A DNA stretch of 64,000 nucleotides from Corynebacterium tuberculostearicum (GTDB lineage: Bacteria; Actinomycetota; Actinomycetes; Mycobacteriales; Mycobacteriaceae). The stretch lies in NCBI RefSeq assembly GCF_016894265.1, contig NZ_CP069791.1, positions 186,001 through 250,000 of the forward strand, written 5' to 3'. Under the pieces are notes generated by a model. It saw nothing but the letters and a program-made list of their open reading frames with translations. It made no database searches and had not been told where the DNA came from. The position numbers and the translations under genes are program-made. This document shows positions 51,244 to 60,544 of the stretch, one piece after another (position 1 is the first letter of the stretch; each line of letters starts with the position of its first letter).

Positions 51244-52920
51244 TTATGCCTTGTCGACCTTAGTAGCCTTCTTGCGCGAGCGGCGTTTCTTGCGCGGCGC
51301 GGGCAGGTTTCCGGCGGCGCGGAGGGCGGCGACGTGGTCTGCGAGGGCGTCGACAAGCGCGGGCACGTCCGCGACTTCGGGCACGACATCGACGCGCAGG
51401 CCCATCTCTTCCGCGGCCGCTCTTGCCGACGGCCCGATACACGCAATGATCGTCCGCTGGTGCGGTTTGCCCGCAATGCCCACCAGATTGCGCACGGTGG
51501 ACCCGGAGGTGAAGGCGACGGCGTCGAAGCCGCCGGTCTTGATCATGTCGCGGATTTCGGCCGAAGGCGGGGCGGCGCGGACGGTGCGGTAGGCCACGAC
51601 GTCATCGACTTCCCAGTCGAGGGCCTTGAGCCCGTCAACTAGGGTATCGGCCGCGATATCGGCGCGCGGGAGCAGGACGCGGCCGACGGCGTCGATGTCT
51701 TCTACGAAGTTGGGGAAGACATCGAGCAGGCCCTCGGCGTTCTGCTTCTTCTTGTGTGGCAGAAGCTCCGGAACCATGCCTTTGGCGCGGATGGCGGCCG
51801 CGGTTTTGGTGCCCACGGCCGCGAGGTGGACGCCGGCGAAATCGCGGGCGTCGAGGCCGAGCTGGGCGATTTTATCCCACACCGCGGTCACGGCGTTGAC
51901 GGAGGTGAAGACGATCCACTTGTAGCGGCCCTCGACGATGCCCTTGATGGCGCGGTCCATCTGCGCCGGATTGCGCGGCGGCTCGATGGAGATGGTGGGC
52001 ACGTTTTGCGGGATAGCGCCGTAGCCGGCCAGGCGCGCGGACATCGGGCCGGCCTGCTCCTTGGTGCGTGGGACGAGCACGCGCCAGCCATAGAGCGGGC
52101 GGTTTTCCCACCACGAGTACTTGGTGCGGTCGTCGATGCTGCGGCCGAGGGTGACGACGAGCGGGCCGGTGAGGTCCGCGTCGAGCTTGCCCATGGTGCC
52201 CAGCGTGGTCTCGTAGGTGCGCTGCAGGCGGGTGGTGCCGTGGACAGTGACAAATGCCTCGGTCTCGGCCGGCATGCCGCGCTGCTGCAGCTCGTCGGAG
52301 ATGACCGGCAGGTCTTCCTTGGTGGCTTGCAGGACGATGGGCTGGGTGGCGTTGGCCAGCGCGTCCCAATCGGCGCCGTCGGTAACGTCGGCCTCGGTAT
52401 AGGTCGAGCCGAGCGCAATGCCGGCAAAGGACGGCACGGTGGATGGCAGGGACATGCCCGGCACCACCTGGAATTCCAGGCCGGCGGACGCCACGGCGTT
52501 GATCTCGGCCTTGATGGACTCGCGGTGCAGCGGGTTGCCGGTGACCAGGCGGATGACATCCTCACCATCGGCCTCGACCAAGCACTCGCGCAGCTGGCCG
52601 ACGATATCTTCGGCCGGCTCGTACAACACCGCGGCCGTTGGCGGCGCGGGGCGCGGCGGTTTGCGGCGCGCGCCCTTGGCTTTGGCATCGGCGCACATTT
52701 GGGCGTATTCGGCCTCGGCGGCGTCGAGAAGCTCTTGCGGAACGGGCAGCGCGGCGGCGACGGCATCGCGCACGCCCTGCATGACCTGCGGATCGGTCAC
52801 GGCGATGGCACTATTTGCCAGAACCTCGCGGGCGCGGACGGTCAGCAGGTCGGGATTACCTGGACCAGCGCCCACAAAGACGATCTTGCCCAATTGGGTG
52901 TCTGGCGCGGCATTGCTCAT
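51244..52920 (-). CDS. hemD: Uroporphyrinogen-III synthase fused to a methylase domain
   Basis: A 558-residue two-domain protein as in other corynebacteria. Residues 1-250 form a tetrapyrrole methylase (SUMT/CobA-like) fold starting KIVFVGAGPGNPDLLTVRARE, with VPGMSLPSTVPSFAGIALGS; residues 275-530 form the uroporphyrinogen-III synthase (WRVLVPRTKEQAGPMSARL, then AFTSGSTVRNLV). The end is Lys/Arg-rich. The methylase part has a long insert and its usual active-site residues are not obvious, so it may be inactive; siroheme synthesis cannot be claimed. The start at 52920 is preferred to 52965. Confidence 0.93.
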   Translation of the reverse strand: MSNAAPDTQLGKIVFVGAGPGNPDLLTVRAREVLANSAIAVTDPQVMQGVRDAVAAALPVPQELLDAAEAEYAQMCADAKAKGARRKPPRPAPPTAAVLYEPAEDIVGQLRECLVEADGEDVIRLVTGNPLHRESIKAEINAVASAGLEFQVVPGMSLPSTVPSFAGIALGSTYTEADVTDGADWDALANATQPIVLQATKEDLPVISDELQQRGMPAETEAFVTVHGTTRLQRTYETTLGTMGKLDADLTGPLVVTLGRSIDDRTKYSWWENRPLYGWRVLVPRTKEQAGPMSARLAGYGAIPQNVPTISIEPPRNPAQMDRAIKGIVEGRYKWIVFTSVNAVTAVWDKIAQLGLDARDFAGVHLAAVGTKTAAAIRAKGMVPELLPHKKKQNAEGLLDVFPNFVEDIDAVGRVLLPRADIAADTLVDGLKALDWEVDDVVAYRTVRAAPPSAEIRDMIKTGGFDAVAFTSGSTVRNLVGIAGKPHQRTIIACIGPSARAAAEEMGLRVDVVPEVADVPALVDALADHVAALRAAGNLPAPRKKRRSRKKATKVDKA

Positions 52921-53024
52921 AAAGTTCTTTTCTAAAATCGGGCGCGCGGCACCGCGCACGGACATGATCGCATGCGGTGTGGTTCCCCGCGCCGGCGGTG
53001 GGTGACACGGTCTTAACGGCCAAA

Positions 53025-53086
53025 ATCCCAGGCCTTGCGTCCTGGGATGCCCTTAAAGGGGGCCGGATCATTGCGGGACAATGATC
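53025..53086 (-). terminator. Two hairpins between hemC and hemD
   Basis: GATCATTG-CGGGA-CAATGATC (53066-53086) and ATCCCAGG-8 nt-CCTGGGAT (53025-53048), each a perfect 8-bp stem; the second is followed by TTTTGG on the reverse strand. They may terminate or attenuate hemAC read-through into hemD, or hold an operator. Confidence 0.5.
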
Positions 53087-53128
53087 TGTGGTATCTACAC
53101 CTTAAATTATTAGCGCCTAAAGGCGAAA

Positions 53129-54016
53129 TTACTTGCCCAGCAGCTCGGCCGCGCCACCGGCGAAAAGCTCGTCCGAGACGCGCGCGCCAAGATCGGCGGC
53201 TTCGGCCGCGGAGCCGGAGGCGGTGGCAGTGAGCTGGCGGGATCCGTCGAGCGCGAAGACGCCGCCGCGCACGGTGAGCTGGTCGCCGTCCCAGCGCGAG
53301 GTGGCGGCCACCGGCGCGGTACAGCCGGCCTCGAGGCGGGCCAGCACGGCGCGCTCACCAGCAGCGGCGGCCGAGGCACGGTCGTCGACAATGGCGTCTA
53401 GGGCTGCGGCGGCCTCGGTGCCGGCCACGGCCTCGATGGCGAGTGCGCCTTGGGCCGGCGCCGGCATGAAGACGGAGGGTTCGAAGATTTCGGTGGCGCG
53501 GTCTGCGTAGCCGCCGCGCAGCAGGCCGGCGTAGGCCAGCAGAACGGCGTCGAGCTCGCCGTCGGTGACCTTGGACATGCGGGTATCGATGTTGCCGCGC
53601 AGCGGGCGAATCTCCAGGTCCGGGCGGAGGGCGGCCAGCTGGGAGATGCGGCGCGGTGCGGAGGTGCCCACGCGCGCGCCCTGCGGCAGCTGTGCCAGGC
53701 TCAGGCCATCGCGGGCGACGAGCGCCTCGCGGGAATCCTGGCGCTGCGGCACCACGAGGCGGAAGCGTTCATCGGGGGCGGTGGGCAGGTCCTTAAACGA
53801 GTGCACGGCAATATCGCACTCGCCGGCATACAGCGCCTCGCGCAGCGCCTGGGTAAATACGCCGACGCCGATGCGCTCGACCGGCGCCATATTGACGTCG
53901 CCGGCGGTGGTGACGATGTGGAGCTGGGAGTCAAAGCCGGCGTCGATAAGCCAATCGCGCACATGGCCGGCCTGGGTGGTGGCGAGCTTGGAGCCGCGGG
54001 TACCAATCTGAAACAT
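53129..54016 (-). CDS. hemC: Hydroxymethylbilane synthase
   Basis: Porphobilinogen deaminase, 295 residues, joining four porphobilinogen units. Signatures: [23 protein letters not shown] at the N terminus, [18 protein letters not shown], and the dipyrromethane cysteine in [14 protein letters not shown] near residue 230. Its start abuts the hemA stop, so hemA-hemC is one transcription unit. The C terminus is normal. Confidence 0.96.
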   Translation of the reverse strand: MFQIGTRGSKLATTQAGHVRDWLIDAGFDSQLHIVTTAGDVNMAPVERIGVGVFTQALREALYAGECDIAVHSFKDLPTAPDERFRLVVPQRQDSREALVARDGLSLAQLPQGARVGTSAPRRISQLAALRPDLEIRPLRGNIDTRMSKVTDGELDAVLLAYAGLLRGGYADRATEIFEPSVFMPAPAQGALAIEAVAGTEAAAALDAIVDDRASAAAAGERAVLARLEAGCTAPVAATSRWDGDQLTVRGGVFALDGSRQLTATASGSAAEAADLGARVSDELFAGGAAELLGK

Positions 54017-55351
54017 TTAGGCCTCCTTAGTCATGGTGGGCAATTCATTGACGGCCACGGACACACCGGAGCCTTCCAGCTGCAGGCCAAAGAGCTCCTG
54101 CAGGGCGTTCTCGCTGCTGACACTGCTTTCCGACGCCGCCAGCTTCTTCGCCCTAACCGTCGGTTCATGCAGCAGTTTATCGGCCACGCGCTTGAGCGCG
54201 CGCTGCACGTCCTCGAGCTGCTTGCCCGCGAGCTCGGGGTGCTTGTGTTGCAGGCGCGCGGCCTCGCACTCGACGAGATCGGCCGCGCGGCGGTGCAGGG
54301 CGCTTACGGCCGGAGCGACGTCGCGCACGCGCTGGGCCGAGGTATAGGCCGCAAGTTCCTCGTCGACGATGTGGCGGGCCTGCGCGTGCGGGCTGGTGCC
54401 GGCCGCGACATCGGTATCGGCGGCCGAAAGCGACTTGCTCAGGCGCTCGATATTGACCAAGTCCACGCCCTCGGCCGCGGCGGCGGCATCGTCGATATCG
54501 CGCGGTAGGGAGAGATCGATGAGCATGAGATCGCGGCCGGCGGGAAGGTCGGCGGCCTCGATGGTGAAGTTATCGGCGCCGGTGGCGGAGATGGCAAGGT
54601 CGACGTCGGAAAGCGCGGCGGCGCGCTCAGAAAAGTCCACAACGCGGGTGGCAACGCCCGCCTCCTCGGCGTGGCTGGCCAGGCGCTCGGCACGCTCGCG
54701 GGTGCGGTTGGCCAGCACCAGCTCCTTAACCCCCAGCCGGCCGGCGTGGGTGGCGGCGAGGGACGCCATGGCGCCCGCACCAAGGATCAGCGCAGTCTTG
54801 CCGGTCAGGTCCCCGGCGTCGAGGCGCTGCAAGGCCTGGTCGAAGGCGAAAGACACCATGGAGGCGCCGGCCTCGTCGATATCGGTCTCGGAGTGCACGC
54901 GCTTGCCCGCCCGCAGCGCGGCCTGCGCCAGCGCGTGAATGCGCGGGCCGACCGTGCCCTGCTCGGAGGCGGACTGGTAGGCGCTGCGCACCTGGCCGAT
55001 GATCTGCTGCTCGCCCACCACCATGGAATCCAGGCCGGAGGTCACGGACATCAGGTGCTCGGCCGCGGCGTCGGCATAGCGCACGTAGAGGTAGTTGCGC
55101 AGCTCCTGCTCGCCCACGCCCGACACCTGGGTGAGCACGCGCACGACTTCCTGCACGCCGGCGTGGAAGGAGTTGGTGACGGTGTAGACCTCCATGCGGT
55201 TGCAGGTGGAGATAATCATCGCCTCTGACAGCGGCTCGGCCGCCACGAGTTGCCCGCAGGCGGAATCCTGGACCGCACTATCCATGCTCAGCTTTTCCAG
55301 CAGCGCCACCGGCGCCGACTGGTGGGACATGCCCACGACGAGCACGCTCAT
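54017..55351 (-). CDS. hemA: Glutamyl-tRNA reductase
   Basis: First enzyme of C5 haem synthesis, reducing glutamyl-tRNA to the semialdehyde with NADPH. It has 444 residues. The catalytic cysteine is in IISTCNRMEVYT near residue 49; GLDSMVVGEQQIIGQVRSAY, the NADPH site ALILGAGAMASLAATHAG and the C-terminal dimerisation helices follow. GAGGAG lies 8 nt before ATG 55351; the alternative ATG at 55360 overlaps that spacing. HemA is usually the regulated step, but I see no specific operator. Confidence 0.96.
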   Translation of the reverse strand: MSVLVVGMSHQSAPVALLEKLSMDSAVQDSACGQLVAAEPLSEAMIISTCNRMEVYTVTNSFHAGVQEVVRVLTQVSGVGEQELRNYLYVRYADAAAEHLMSVTSGLDSMVVGEQQIIGQVRSAYQSASEQGTVGPRIHALAQAALRAGKRVHSETDIDEAGASMVSFAFDQALQRLDAGDLTGKTALILGAGAMASLAATHAGRLGVKELVLANRTRERAERLASHAEEAGVATRVVDFSERAAALSDVDLAISATGADNFTIEAADLPAGRDLMLIDLSLPRDIDDAAAAAEGVDLVNIERLSKSLSAADTDVAAGTSPHAQARHIVDEELAAYTSAQRVRDVAPAVSALHRRAADLVECEAARLQHKHPELAGKQLEDVQRALKRVADKLLHEPTVRAKKLAASESSVSSENALQELFGLQLEGSGVSVAVNELPTMTKEA

Positions 55352-55424
55352 GCACAACACTCCTCAACCCTTTGATTGATTTTAATCCTCCAAAAGACTA
55401 CCCGTCGGTGTCGCGGATCCCGAA

Positions 55425-55667
55425 TCAACCGGCCAACTCGGCCGCCAACTCCTCGTTGTCTACTTCCCAGCAGGCAAACTCTTCGCCGTCGATGACCACA
55501 ACGGGCACGCGGTCACCGAACTCCATGGCCAGCTCCGCGTCCTCATCCACGTTACGCACAGCAAGCTCCGCGCCTGCCCGCTTGACGACGGGGGTGATTT
55601 GCTCCCTCACGCGCGCACAAGAACCGCAGGTGGTGCGCACCATGAGCTCGACGAGATGCTGAGACAT
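55425..55667 (-). CDS. Glutaredoxin-like protein
   Basis: An 80-residue redoxin of the DUF836/glutaredoxin-like group. The redox motif TTCGSCARV (CxxC) is at residues 13-21, followed by NVDEDAELAMEFGDRVPVVVIDGEEF with the cis-proline. GAGGAG precedes the ATG. It lies upstream of hemA in the same orientation, as Rv0508 does in mycobacteria. Its partner is unknown. Confidence 0.88.
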   Translation of the reverse strand: MSQHLVELMVRTTCGSCARVREQITPVVKRAGAELAVRNVDEDAELAMEFGDRVPVVVIDGEEFACWEVDNEELAAELAG

Positions 55668-55755
55668 ATTCTCCTCACAAGGACGGCGGCGGTCGAAACC
55701 ATTACTATGGACACGTTAGTCCACCCCGCGTTTGCGAAAGCTGTTTGTCTCACTC

Positions 55756-56793
55756 GTGTCCGCTACCACTCCCCCAGGGTTCCCCGAATCCCCCCGCGAC
55801 TTCTTGGCCAATTGGACCGCCTCGCGCGGTAACCTGCGTAATTTCTTGGAGACCCAAGCGCTCGCCCCGCTGGACGAGGAATCGCAGCGCACCGCCGGTG
55901 AAGCCGCGGCGGCTGCGGCGCTGGAGGAGTTCGGGCTGGAGTTGGAGGACTTTGCTTCCGGCGTGGACTCGGTCACCGGCTCCTATGACGCGGCCGGTGC
56001 GCAGCGCATCACCGCCCAGGACCCAGACGTACCGGTGGATGTGGGCGCGGCAGCGTTTTTCGACGTCGATAACACCCTCATCCAAGGCTCTTCCCTCGTG
56101 GAATTCGCCTTTGGCTTGGCGCGCAAGCGCTACTTCCGGCTTTCTGAAATCCTGCCGATAGCGTGGAAGCAGCTCAAGTTCCGCGTCTCCGGCAGCGAAA
56201 ATGCCAAGGACGTGGCCGTGGGCCGCGCGCAGGCACTGGAGTTTGTCAAAGGCCGCAGCGTCGACGAGCTGGTGGATTTGTGCGAGGAAATCGTGGACGC
56301 CTCGCTGGCCCGCCGCGCCTACCCCGGCACCACGCAGCTGGCGGAGATGCACCTAGCCGCCGGCCAGCAGGTGTGGCTGGTCACCGCCACCCCGGTCCAG
56401 CTGGCACAGGTGCTCGCCCGGCGCTTCGGGTTTACAGGCGCGCTCGGCACCGTCGCGGAGGTCAAGGACGGCAAGTTCACCGGACGACTGGTCGGCGATA
56501 TCCTCCACGGGCCCGGCAAGAAGCACGCCGTGGCCGCGCTCGCGACCATCGAGGGCCTCGATCTCTCGCGCTGCACCGCATACTCGGATTCGGCCAACGA
56601 TGTGCCGATGCTGTCCATGGTCGGCACCGCCGTGGCCATTAACCCAGACCGCAAGCTGCGCGATATCGCTGGCGACCGCGGCTGGCTCGTGCGCGACTAT
56701 CGCTCCGTGCGCCGCGCCATCCGCACCTATGGCCTCCCGGCGCTGGCCACCGCCGCCTTCTCCTATGGCGGCTGGCGCTACTATCGGCGGTAG
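55756..56793 (+). CDS. HAD-IB family phosphatase (SerB1-like)
   Basis: A HAD-superfamily subclass IB hydrolase of about 345 residues. The nucleophile motif [16 protein letters not shown] is near residue 100; [14 protein letters not shown] is motif [11 protein letters not shown] supplies the motif III lysine, and [12 protein letters not shown] is motif IV. The N-terminal 95 residues are not HAD-like. The C terminus is basic with a possible membrane segment. The start is uncertain: GTG 55756 (SATTPPGF) or TTG 55732. Rv0505c (serB1) lies at the same place in M. tuberculosis, but the substrate is not established here. Confidence 0.85.
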   Translation: MSATTPPGFPESPRDFLANWTASRGNLRNFLETQALAPLDEESQRTAGEAAAAAALEEFGLELEDFASGVDSVTGSYDAAGAQRITAQDPDVPVDVGAAAFFDVDNTLIQGSSLVEFAFGLARKRYFRLSEILPIAWKQLKFRVSGSENAKDVAVGRAQALEFVKGRSVDELVDLCEEIVDASLARRAYPGTTQLAEMHLAAGQQVWLVTATPVQLAQVLARRFGFTGALGTVAEVKDGKFTGRLVGDILHGPGKKHAVAALATIEGLDLSRCTAYSDSANDVPMLSMVGTAVAINPDRKLRDIAGDRGWLVRDYRSVRRAIRTYGLPALATAAFSYGGWRYYRR

Positions 56794-56819
56794 CGAGGGC
56801 GGGAGCGGGCGCTGGGGGA

Positions 56820-56830
56820 CGTCGGCAAGC
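56820..56830 (-). repeat. Intergenic copy of the iterated 11-mer GCTTGCCGACG
   Basis: One of 16 exact copies in the window. Forward copies start at 15483, 17892, 21452, 30357, 33145, 40656, 43622, 45552 and 48614; reverse-complement copies start at 7197, 24809, 27963, 31607, 37180, 42729 and 56820. Most continue with a pyrimidine-rich tract close to [TCA]CC[CA]CC. This copy lies 27 bp after a stop codon, outside any gene. Confidence 0.8.
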
Positions 56831-56839
56831 ATGCAAAAA

Positions 56840-56861
56840 CCCTCCGCGCAAGGGCGGAGGG
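56840..56861 (-). terminator. Terminator after the bS22 gene
   Basis: CCCTCCGC-6 nt-GCGGAGGG, followed by TTTTTGC on the reverse strand. It lies 19 nt after the bS22 stop and could also act on the convergent HAD gene. Confidence 0.85.
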
Positions 56862-56879
56862 CAAGAAGCGGGCTGGGGT

Positions 56880-56981
56880 TTACTTGCCCAGCTTACGACG
56901 CTGCACGCGGGTGCGGCGCAGCATCTTGCGGTGCTTCTTCTTGGACATGCGCTTGCGGCGCTTCTTAATGACGGAACCCAT
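56880..56981 (-). CDS. 30S ribosomal protein bS22, 33 residues
   Basis: A tiny, extremely basic protein: [19 protein letters not shown] at the start and VQRRKLGK at the end, of the AURKAIP1/COX24 domain family. In mycobacteria this protein is an actinobacterial small-subunit ribosomal protein, bS22, near the decoding centre. GAGGA lies 7 nt before the ATG. It is followed by a strong terminator and lies between the HAD phosphatase gene and bldC, the same order as Rv0505c-Rv0500B-Rv0500A. Confidence 0.93.
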   Translation of the reverse strand: MGSVIKKRRKRMSKKKHRKMLRRTRVQRRKLGK

Positions 56982-57167
56982 GGAGTCCTCACTTTCGTGT
57001 AGTACGTACTGTCAAACTTGTCAGCGCTAAAACGGCGAAGGTGCACTCTTGCCGCCGTGGCCACACGGACCGCGGGCCACATCAGCGAGCCGACACGAAT
57101 GCACACCATCTTACCCAGCACCCAGCCCGTGACCAAAAAGGGCCCGCGACAACAACAGTGAGAAACA

Positions 57168-57216
57168 ACAGCGCCCACCACCGCTGACCACGAGGGCCAA
57201 CAGAGGTGGGCGCTGT
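57168..57216 (-). terminator. Terminator after bldC
   Basis: ACAGCGCCCACC and GGTGGGCGCTGT, a perfect 12-bp stem with a 25-nt loop; the reverse strand continues TGTTTCTC. It starts 16 nt after the bldC stop. Confidence 0.7.
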
Positions 57217-57231
57217 CTGTGCGGCGCGAGC

Positions 57232-57420
57232 CTAGGCTCCGTAGACGGAAGCCTCCAGGTACTCGTTGACGGCAGACTCGTGAACGCGGAAGGAGCGTCC
57301 GACGCGAACAGCCGGCATTTCGCCTGCGTGAACCAAACGGTAGACGGTCATCTTGGAGACGCGCATAATCTCGGCGACCTCCGCGATCGTCAGAAAGGTT
57401 CCCTTATCTTCATTTGCCAT
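57232..57420 (-). CDS. bldC: BldC-like helix-turn-helix protein
   Basis: A 62-residue MerR-like DNA-binding protein without an effector domain. It reads FLTIAEVAEIMRVSKMTVYRLVHAGEMPAVRVGRSFRVHESAVNEYL, the full winged helix of the BldC/excisionase-like family. In Streptomyces BldC controls entry into development by binding direct repeats; its role in corynebacteria is less clear. GAAGGG precedes the ATG. The copy beside proC is conserved across actinobacteria. Confidence 0.92.
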   Translation of the reverse strand: MANEDKGTFLTIAEVAEIMRVSKMTVYRLVHAGEMPAVRVGRSFRVHESAVNEYLEASVYGA

Positions 57421-57645
57421 ATATATCTAACCCTTCAGCTCGTTACGCGCTGTAGGCTTCCCCTCCCACAGGACTTCACGCACGTGCTTGCCCTAGCCTA
57501 TCGTGAAACATGTGACTAATGCGACCCAAGTGCCAAATTTTTTCACAGCATTCATTAGGGTTTCCCCTAAAAGCGCTGCTTAACACCCGCCCCAACACTC
57601 CCGGGTGGGTACACCCCCACCACGGGGAGGTCGCACACGGCGGCG

Positions 57646-58437
57646 CTAGCCGAGCTCCTTGGCCTTATCGGAGCAGGCCTCTGCCGCGCGGTAGAACGCG
57701 CCGCGCAGGCCGGACTCCTCCAGCTCGCGCACGGCGGCCGCGGTGGTGCCGCCCGGGGAGGTTACGCCAGCGCGCAGCTGGGTGGCCGAGCGGCCGGAGC
57801 TAGCCAGCATCTCACCGGAGCCGGCTGCGGCCTGGGCGGCAAGCTTCTCGGCGACGTCACGGGGTAGGCCGAGCTGCACGCCGGCATCGACAAGTGCTTC
57901 TGCCACGAGGAAGAAATAGGCCGGGGAGGATCCCGCCAGTGCGGTGGCGGCGTCGATATTCTTCTCCGGGATGACCGCAACCTCGCCGACGGCCTCCAGC
58001 AGCTCGCGCACGCCGTCCATCTGGGCGTCGCTCACGTGCTCACCGGCCGCGCAGGTGCACATGCCGCGGCGCACCAACATGGGGGTATTGGGCATAACGC
58101 GCACCACCGGCACACCTTCGCCCGCCGCACCCTGCAGCTGCTCCAGCGTCAGGCCCGCGGCCATGGACACGACCACGGCATCCTTGGCCGGCTCAAGGCC
58201 TTCGAGCAGGTCCAGGATGGCGTAGGGCTTTACGCACGCGAAGATATAATCCGCGCCGTCTACCGCCGCCGCATTATCGCTGGTGGTGGCGACGCCATAG
58301 GCCTCTTTGAGTTTCTGGCTGCGGGATTCGGTGCGGTTGGTGACCGTGATATCCGAGCCCGCAAAGCCCGAAGCTACGAGTCCCGAGGTCAAAGCCTCAC
58401 CGATTTGTCCGCCGCCTAAAATTGCAATCTTTGTCAT
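57646..58437 (-). CDS. proC: Pyrroline-5-carboxylate reductase
   Basis: Last step of proline synthesis, 263 residues. The NADPH motif KIAILGGGQIGEALTSGL is at the N terminus, VRVMPNTPMLVRRGM near residue 112, and the C-terminal signature reads LRAGVTSPGGTTAAAVRELEESGLRGAFYRA. GTGGAG precedes ATG 58437. It stands between bldC and the Lys/Ala-rich membrane-protein gene, both in the same direction. Confidence 0.96.
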   Translation of the reverse strand: MTKIAILGGGQIGEALTSGLVASGFAGSDITVTNRTESRSQKLKEAYGVATTSDNAAAVDGADYIFACVKPYAILDLLEGLEPAKDAVVVSMAAGLTLEQLQGAAGEGVPVVRVMPNTPMLVRRGMCTCAAGEHVSDAQMDGVRELLEAVGEVAVIPEKNIDAATALAGSSPAYFFLVAEALVDAGVQLGLPRDVAEKLAAQAAAGSGEMLASSGRSATQLRAGVTSPGGTTAAAVRELEESGLRGAFYRAAEACSDKAKELG

Positions 58438-58464
58438 AGTCTCCACCATGCCAAAAATGCGGAA

Positions 58465-58492
58465 CCCCGGCTACCACGTGGGGTAACCGGGG
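58465..58492 (-). terminator. Terminator between the Lys/Ala-rich gene and proC
   Basis: CCCCGG and CCGGGG arms with an inner TACC/GGTA pairing; ATTTTTGG follows about 8 nt later on the reverse strand. A GCTTGTCGACG variant of the iterated 11-mer abuts it (58493-58503). Confidence 0.6.
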
Positions 58493-58510
58493 CGTCGACA
58501 AGCGAGGGGC

Positions 58511-59599
58511 TTAGAGCATAACCAACAGCAGCGGGCCGAAGGTCAGGATTAGGCCGGTAAAGCCGGCCAGGAACATGGAGAACCCATCGCGCGCGGTGCG
58601 CAGGGCGTGCGTCACGCCGACCATAATTGCGGTCACGCACACCGCCAGGACGGCAACGACGAGGCGTGGGAAGCTATCCCACAGAATTTCAAAGCCCTTG
58701 AAGATGACAATCGCCAGCAGGATGCCCGCAACAATCATCAGCAGGATGGATACTGGGTTGAGCTTCTCGTGCTCTTCCTCGATCCACTCTTTGTCGTCCT
58801 CGACCTTGGGCAGGTTGCCGGTTTCCTCGGCATCCTTAGCGACGCCCGCCTTCTTCGACGCCGGCACCGCCGCGGCGGCCGCTCCAGCGCCGGCTGCCGC
58901 AGCTCCCGCTCCGGCTGCCTTTGCGCCCTTGTCGGCCTTCGGCTTTTCAGCAGCGGGCTTCGCTGCGGTGATCTTGTCCGCGCTGGCCTTGTCTGCGGTC
59001 GGCTTCTCCGCTGCAGGCTTGGTGGCAGCAGACTTGGCGTCGTCCGTCTTCGCCTTATCCACGCGCTGGATTACCGCGGTGTCATCGGCAGAAGGCTGCT
59101 TCTTCTTTGCGGTGGGCTGTGCAGCCGATGGGGCGGACGCGGCCGGCTGTGCGGTCTGCGCTGGCTTGGCGGCAGCCTTGGCTGCGGGCTTCTCCGCGGA
59201 TTTAGGAGCAGCCTTTGGTTCTGCCTTTGCGGCGGTCTTTGGTGCAGCCTTCGATGCGGCCTTCGGCGCGGCAGGCTGAGCAGCGGTCGTGGCTGTGGGC
59301 TGGGAAGCAGGCTTGTCGGCGGACTTCTTTGCGGAGTCGGCATCGGTCGCGTCGGCAGCCTTGGGGGCGCGGATGACGGGGGCACCCTCGTCGATGGAGA
59401 CGGAGGTGTGCTTGGCCTCGGCAGGGGAAGCCTTGACCTTCTTGAGGTTGCCGGTTAGCTCGGCAACGGAGATGCCGCCTTCATCGAGGCTGCGGCGGTG
59501 GCGGCGCGAACGCTTTTCGTCCTTGCCGCCCTTCTCGCCGCGGGCCTTTTTATCGCGAGCCAGCAGCTCTGCCACGGTCAACTTGTTCTTGTCAGCCAT
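58511..59599 (-). CDS. Lys/Ala/Pro-rich protein with membrane C terminus
   Basis: A 362-residue protein of unknown function. Residues 1-60 are charged ([20 protein letters not shown], then [17 protein letters not shown]). Residues about 70-240 are almost only Ala, Lys, Pro, Thr and Asp, with repeats such as KPAAEKP and KAAPK, resembling the tail of histone H1-like proteins. The last 100 residues hold three membrane segments ([59 protein letters not shown]). Rv0497 lies at this place in M. tuberculosis and is also a membrane protein. Confidence 0.8.
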   Translation of the reverse strand: MADKNKLTVAELLARDKKARGEKGGKDEKRSRRHRRSLDEGGISVAELTGNLKKVKASPAEAKHTSVSIDEGAPVIRAPKAADATDADSAKKSADKPASQPTATTAAQPAAPKAASKAAPKTAAKAEPKAAPKSAEKPAAKAAAKPAQTAQPAASAPSAAQPTAKKKQPSADDTAVIQRVDKAKTDDAKSAATKPAAEKPTADKASADKITAAKPAAEKPKADKGAKAAGAGAAAAGAGAAAAAVPASKKAGVAKDAEETGNLPKVEDDKEWIEEEHEKLNPVSILLMIVAGILLAIVIFKGFEILWDSFPRLVVAVLAVCVTAIMVGVTHALRTARDGFSMFLAGFTGLILTFGPLLLVML

Positions 59600-59608
59600 G
59601 ATCTCTTC

Positions 59609-60538
59609 CTATTCCAATCCCTTGTCGGTCCGGCGCAAAATGACGCCCTCACGCAGCGCCCACGGGCAGATTTCCAGCTTCTCGATGTCCAAGGCTCGCA
59701 TGGATGCCTCGGCTACCAGAGCGCCGGCAACGATTTGGTGCGATCGGTTAGAACTTACACCTTCTAGGTCCGCTCTGTCTGCCGCAGTCATGCGAGAGAT
59801 GAAGGAAATTAACTGGCGCAGACCCGGTGCAGTCAACGTGCGCTTGACGTATGGGCCGGCAGACGAAGGTGCGGCGCCGGTCAGGCGGGCCAGCGTACGG
59901 AAGGTTTTGGAGGTACCCACGGCAAGGCCAGCGGGGCCCATAGCCTTCATCTGCTGGGCGGCGTCCTCAAGCTCCGCATCAATAAAATCGCGCAGCGCGC
60001 TTACCTTTCTCTTCTCTGGCGGGTCGGTGTCGAACCAATTATGGGTCAACCGGCCAGCGCCCAGGTCGAGGGAGAAGGCAAGGTCGGGGTGCTCGTCGGT
60101 ACCGGTGGACAGCTCTAGCGAGCCGCCGCCGATGTCCAGGTTGGTAATGCGGCCGGCGGACCAGCCGTACCAGCGGCGCGCGGAGAGGAAGGTCAGTTGG
60201 GCTTCTTCCACGCCGGAGAGGATCTGCAGGCGTACGCCGGTCTGCTTTTCCACCTCATCGAGCACGGCCTCGGAATTGGGTGCAGAGCGCACCGCCGAGG
60301 TAGCAAAGGCGATAAATTCCGCGCAGCCCAGCTTATCGCCTAGCTCGCTCGCCTCCGCTACGGCGCTGACCAGCTTCTTTACACCCTTTTCATGGATGTT
60401 GCCCTTCTTGTCCAGCTGTTCTACCAGCCGGAGCGGGGTCTTCCAATCGCTCATCGGAGTGGGCCGCCCGCCCGTCGCGGCATCGACCGCAACGAGGTGG
60501 ACGGTATTGCTTCCGACGTCTAATACACCTAATCGCAC
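59609..60538 (-). CDS. ppx2: Exopolyphosphatase, Ppx/GppA family
   Basis: A 309-residue actin-fold phosphatase acting on polyphosphate or guanosine pentaphosphate. Motifs: [18 protein letters not shown] at the N terminus, [20 protein letters not shown], and the phosphate motif [15 protein letters not shown] near residue 137. It starts with GTG at 60538; TACGCT lies 6 nt before it. It is the short, single-module actinobacterial form. In C. glutamicum the orthologue is an exopolyphosphatase. It is divergent from the Cys-rich gene. Confidence 0.92.
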   Translation of the reverse strand: MRLGVLDVGSNTVHLVAVDAATGGRPTPMSDWKTPLRLVEQLDKKGNIHEKGVKKLVSAVAEASELGDKLGCAEFIAFATSAVRSAPNSEAVLDEVEKQTGVRLQILSGVEEAQLTFLSARRWYGWSAGRITNLDIGGGSLELSTGTDEHPDLAFSLDLGAGRLTHNWFDTDPPEKRKVSALRDFIDAELEDAAQQMKAMGPAGLAVGTSKTFRTLARLTGAAPSSAGPYVKRTLTAPGLRQLISFISRMTAADRADLEGVSSNRSHQIVAGALVAEASMRALDIEKLEICPWALREGVILRRTDKGLE

Positions 60539-60544
60539 ACTAAT

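Noticed and set aside
7197..56830. The iterated 11-mer as a KOPS-like polar signal
   Set aside because: Nine forward and seven reverse copies in one continuous segment show no strand bias.
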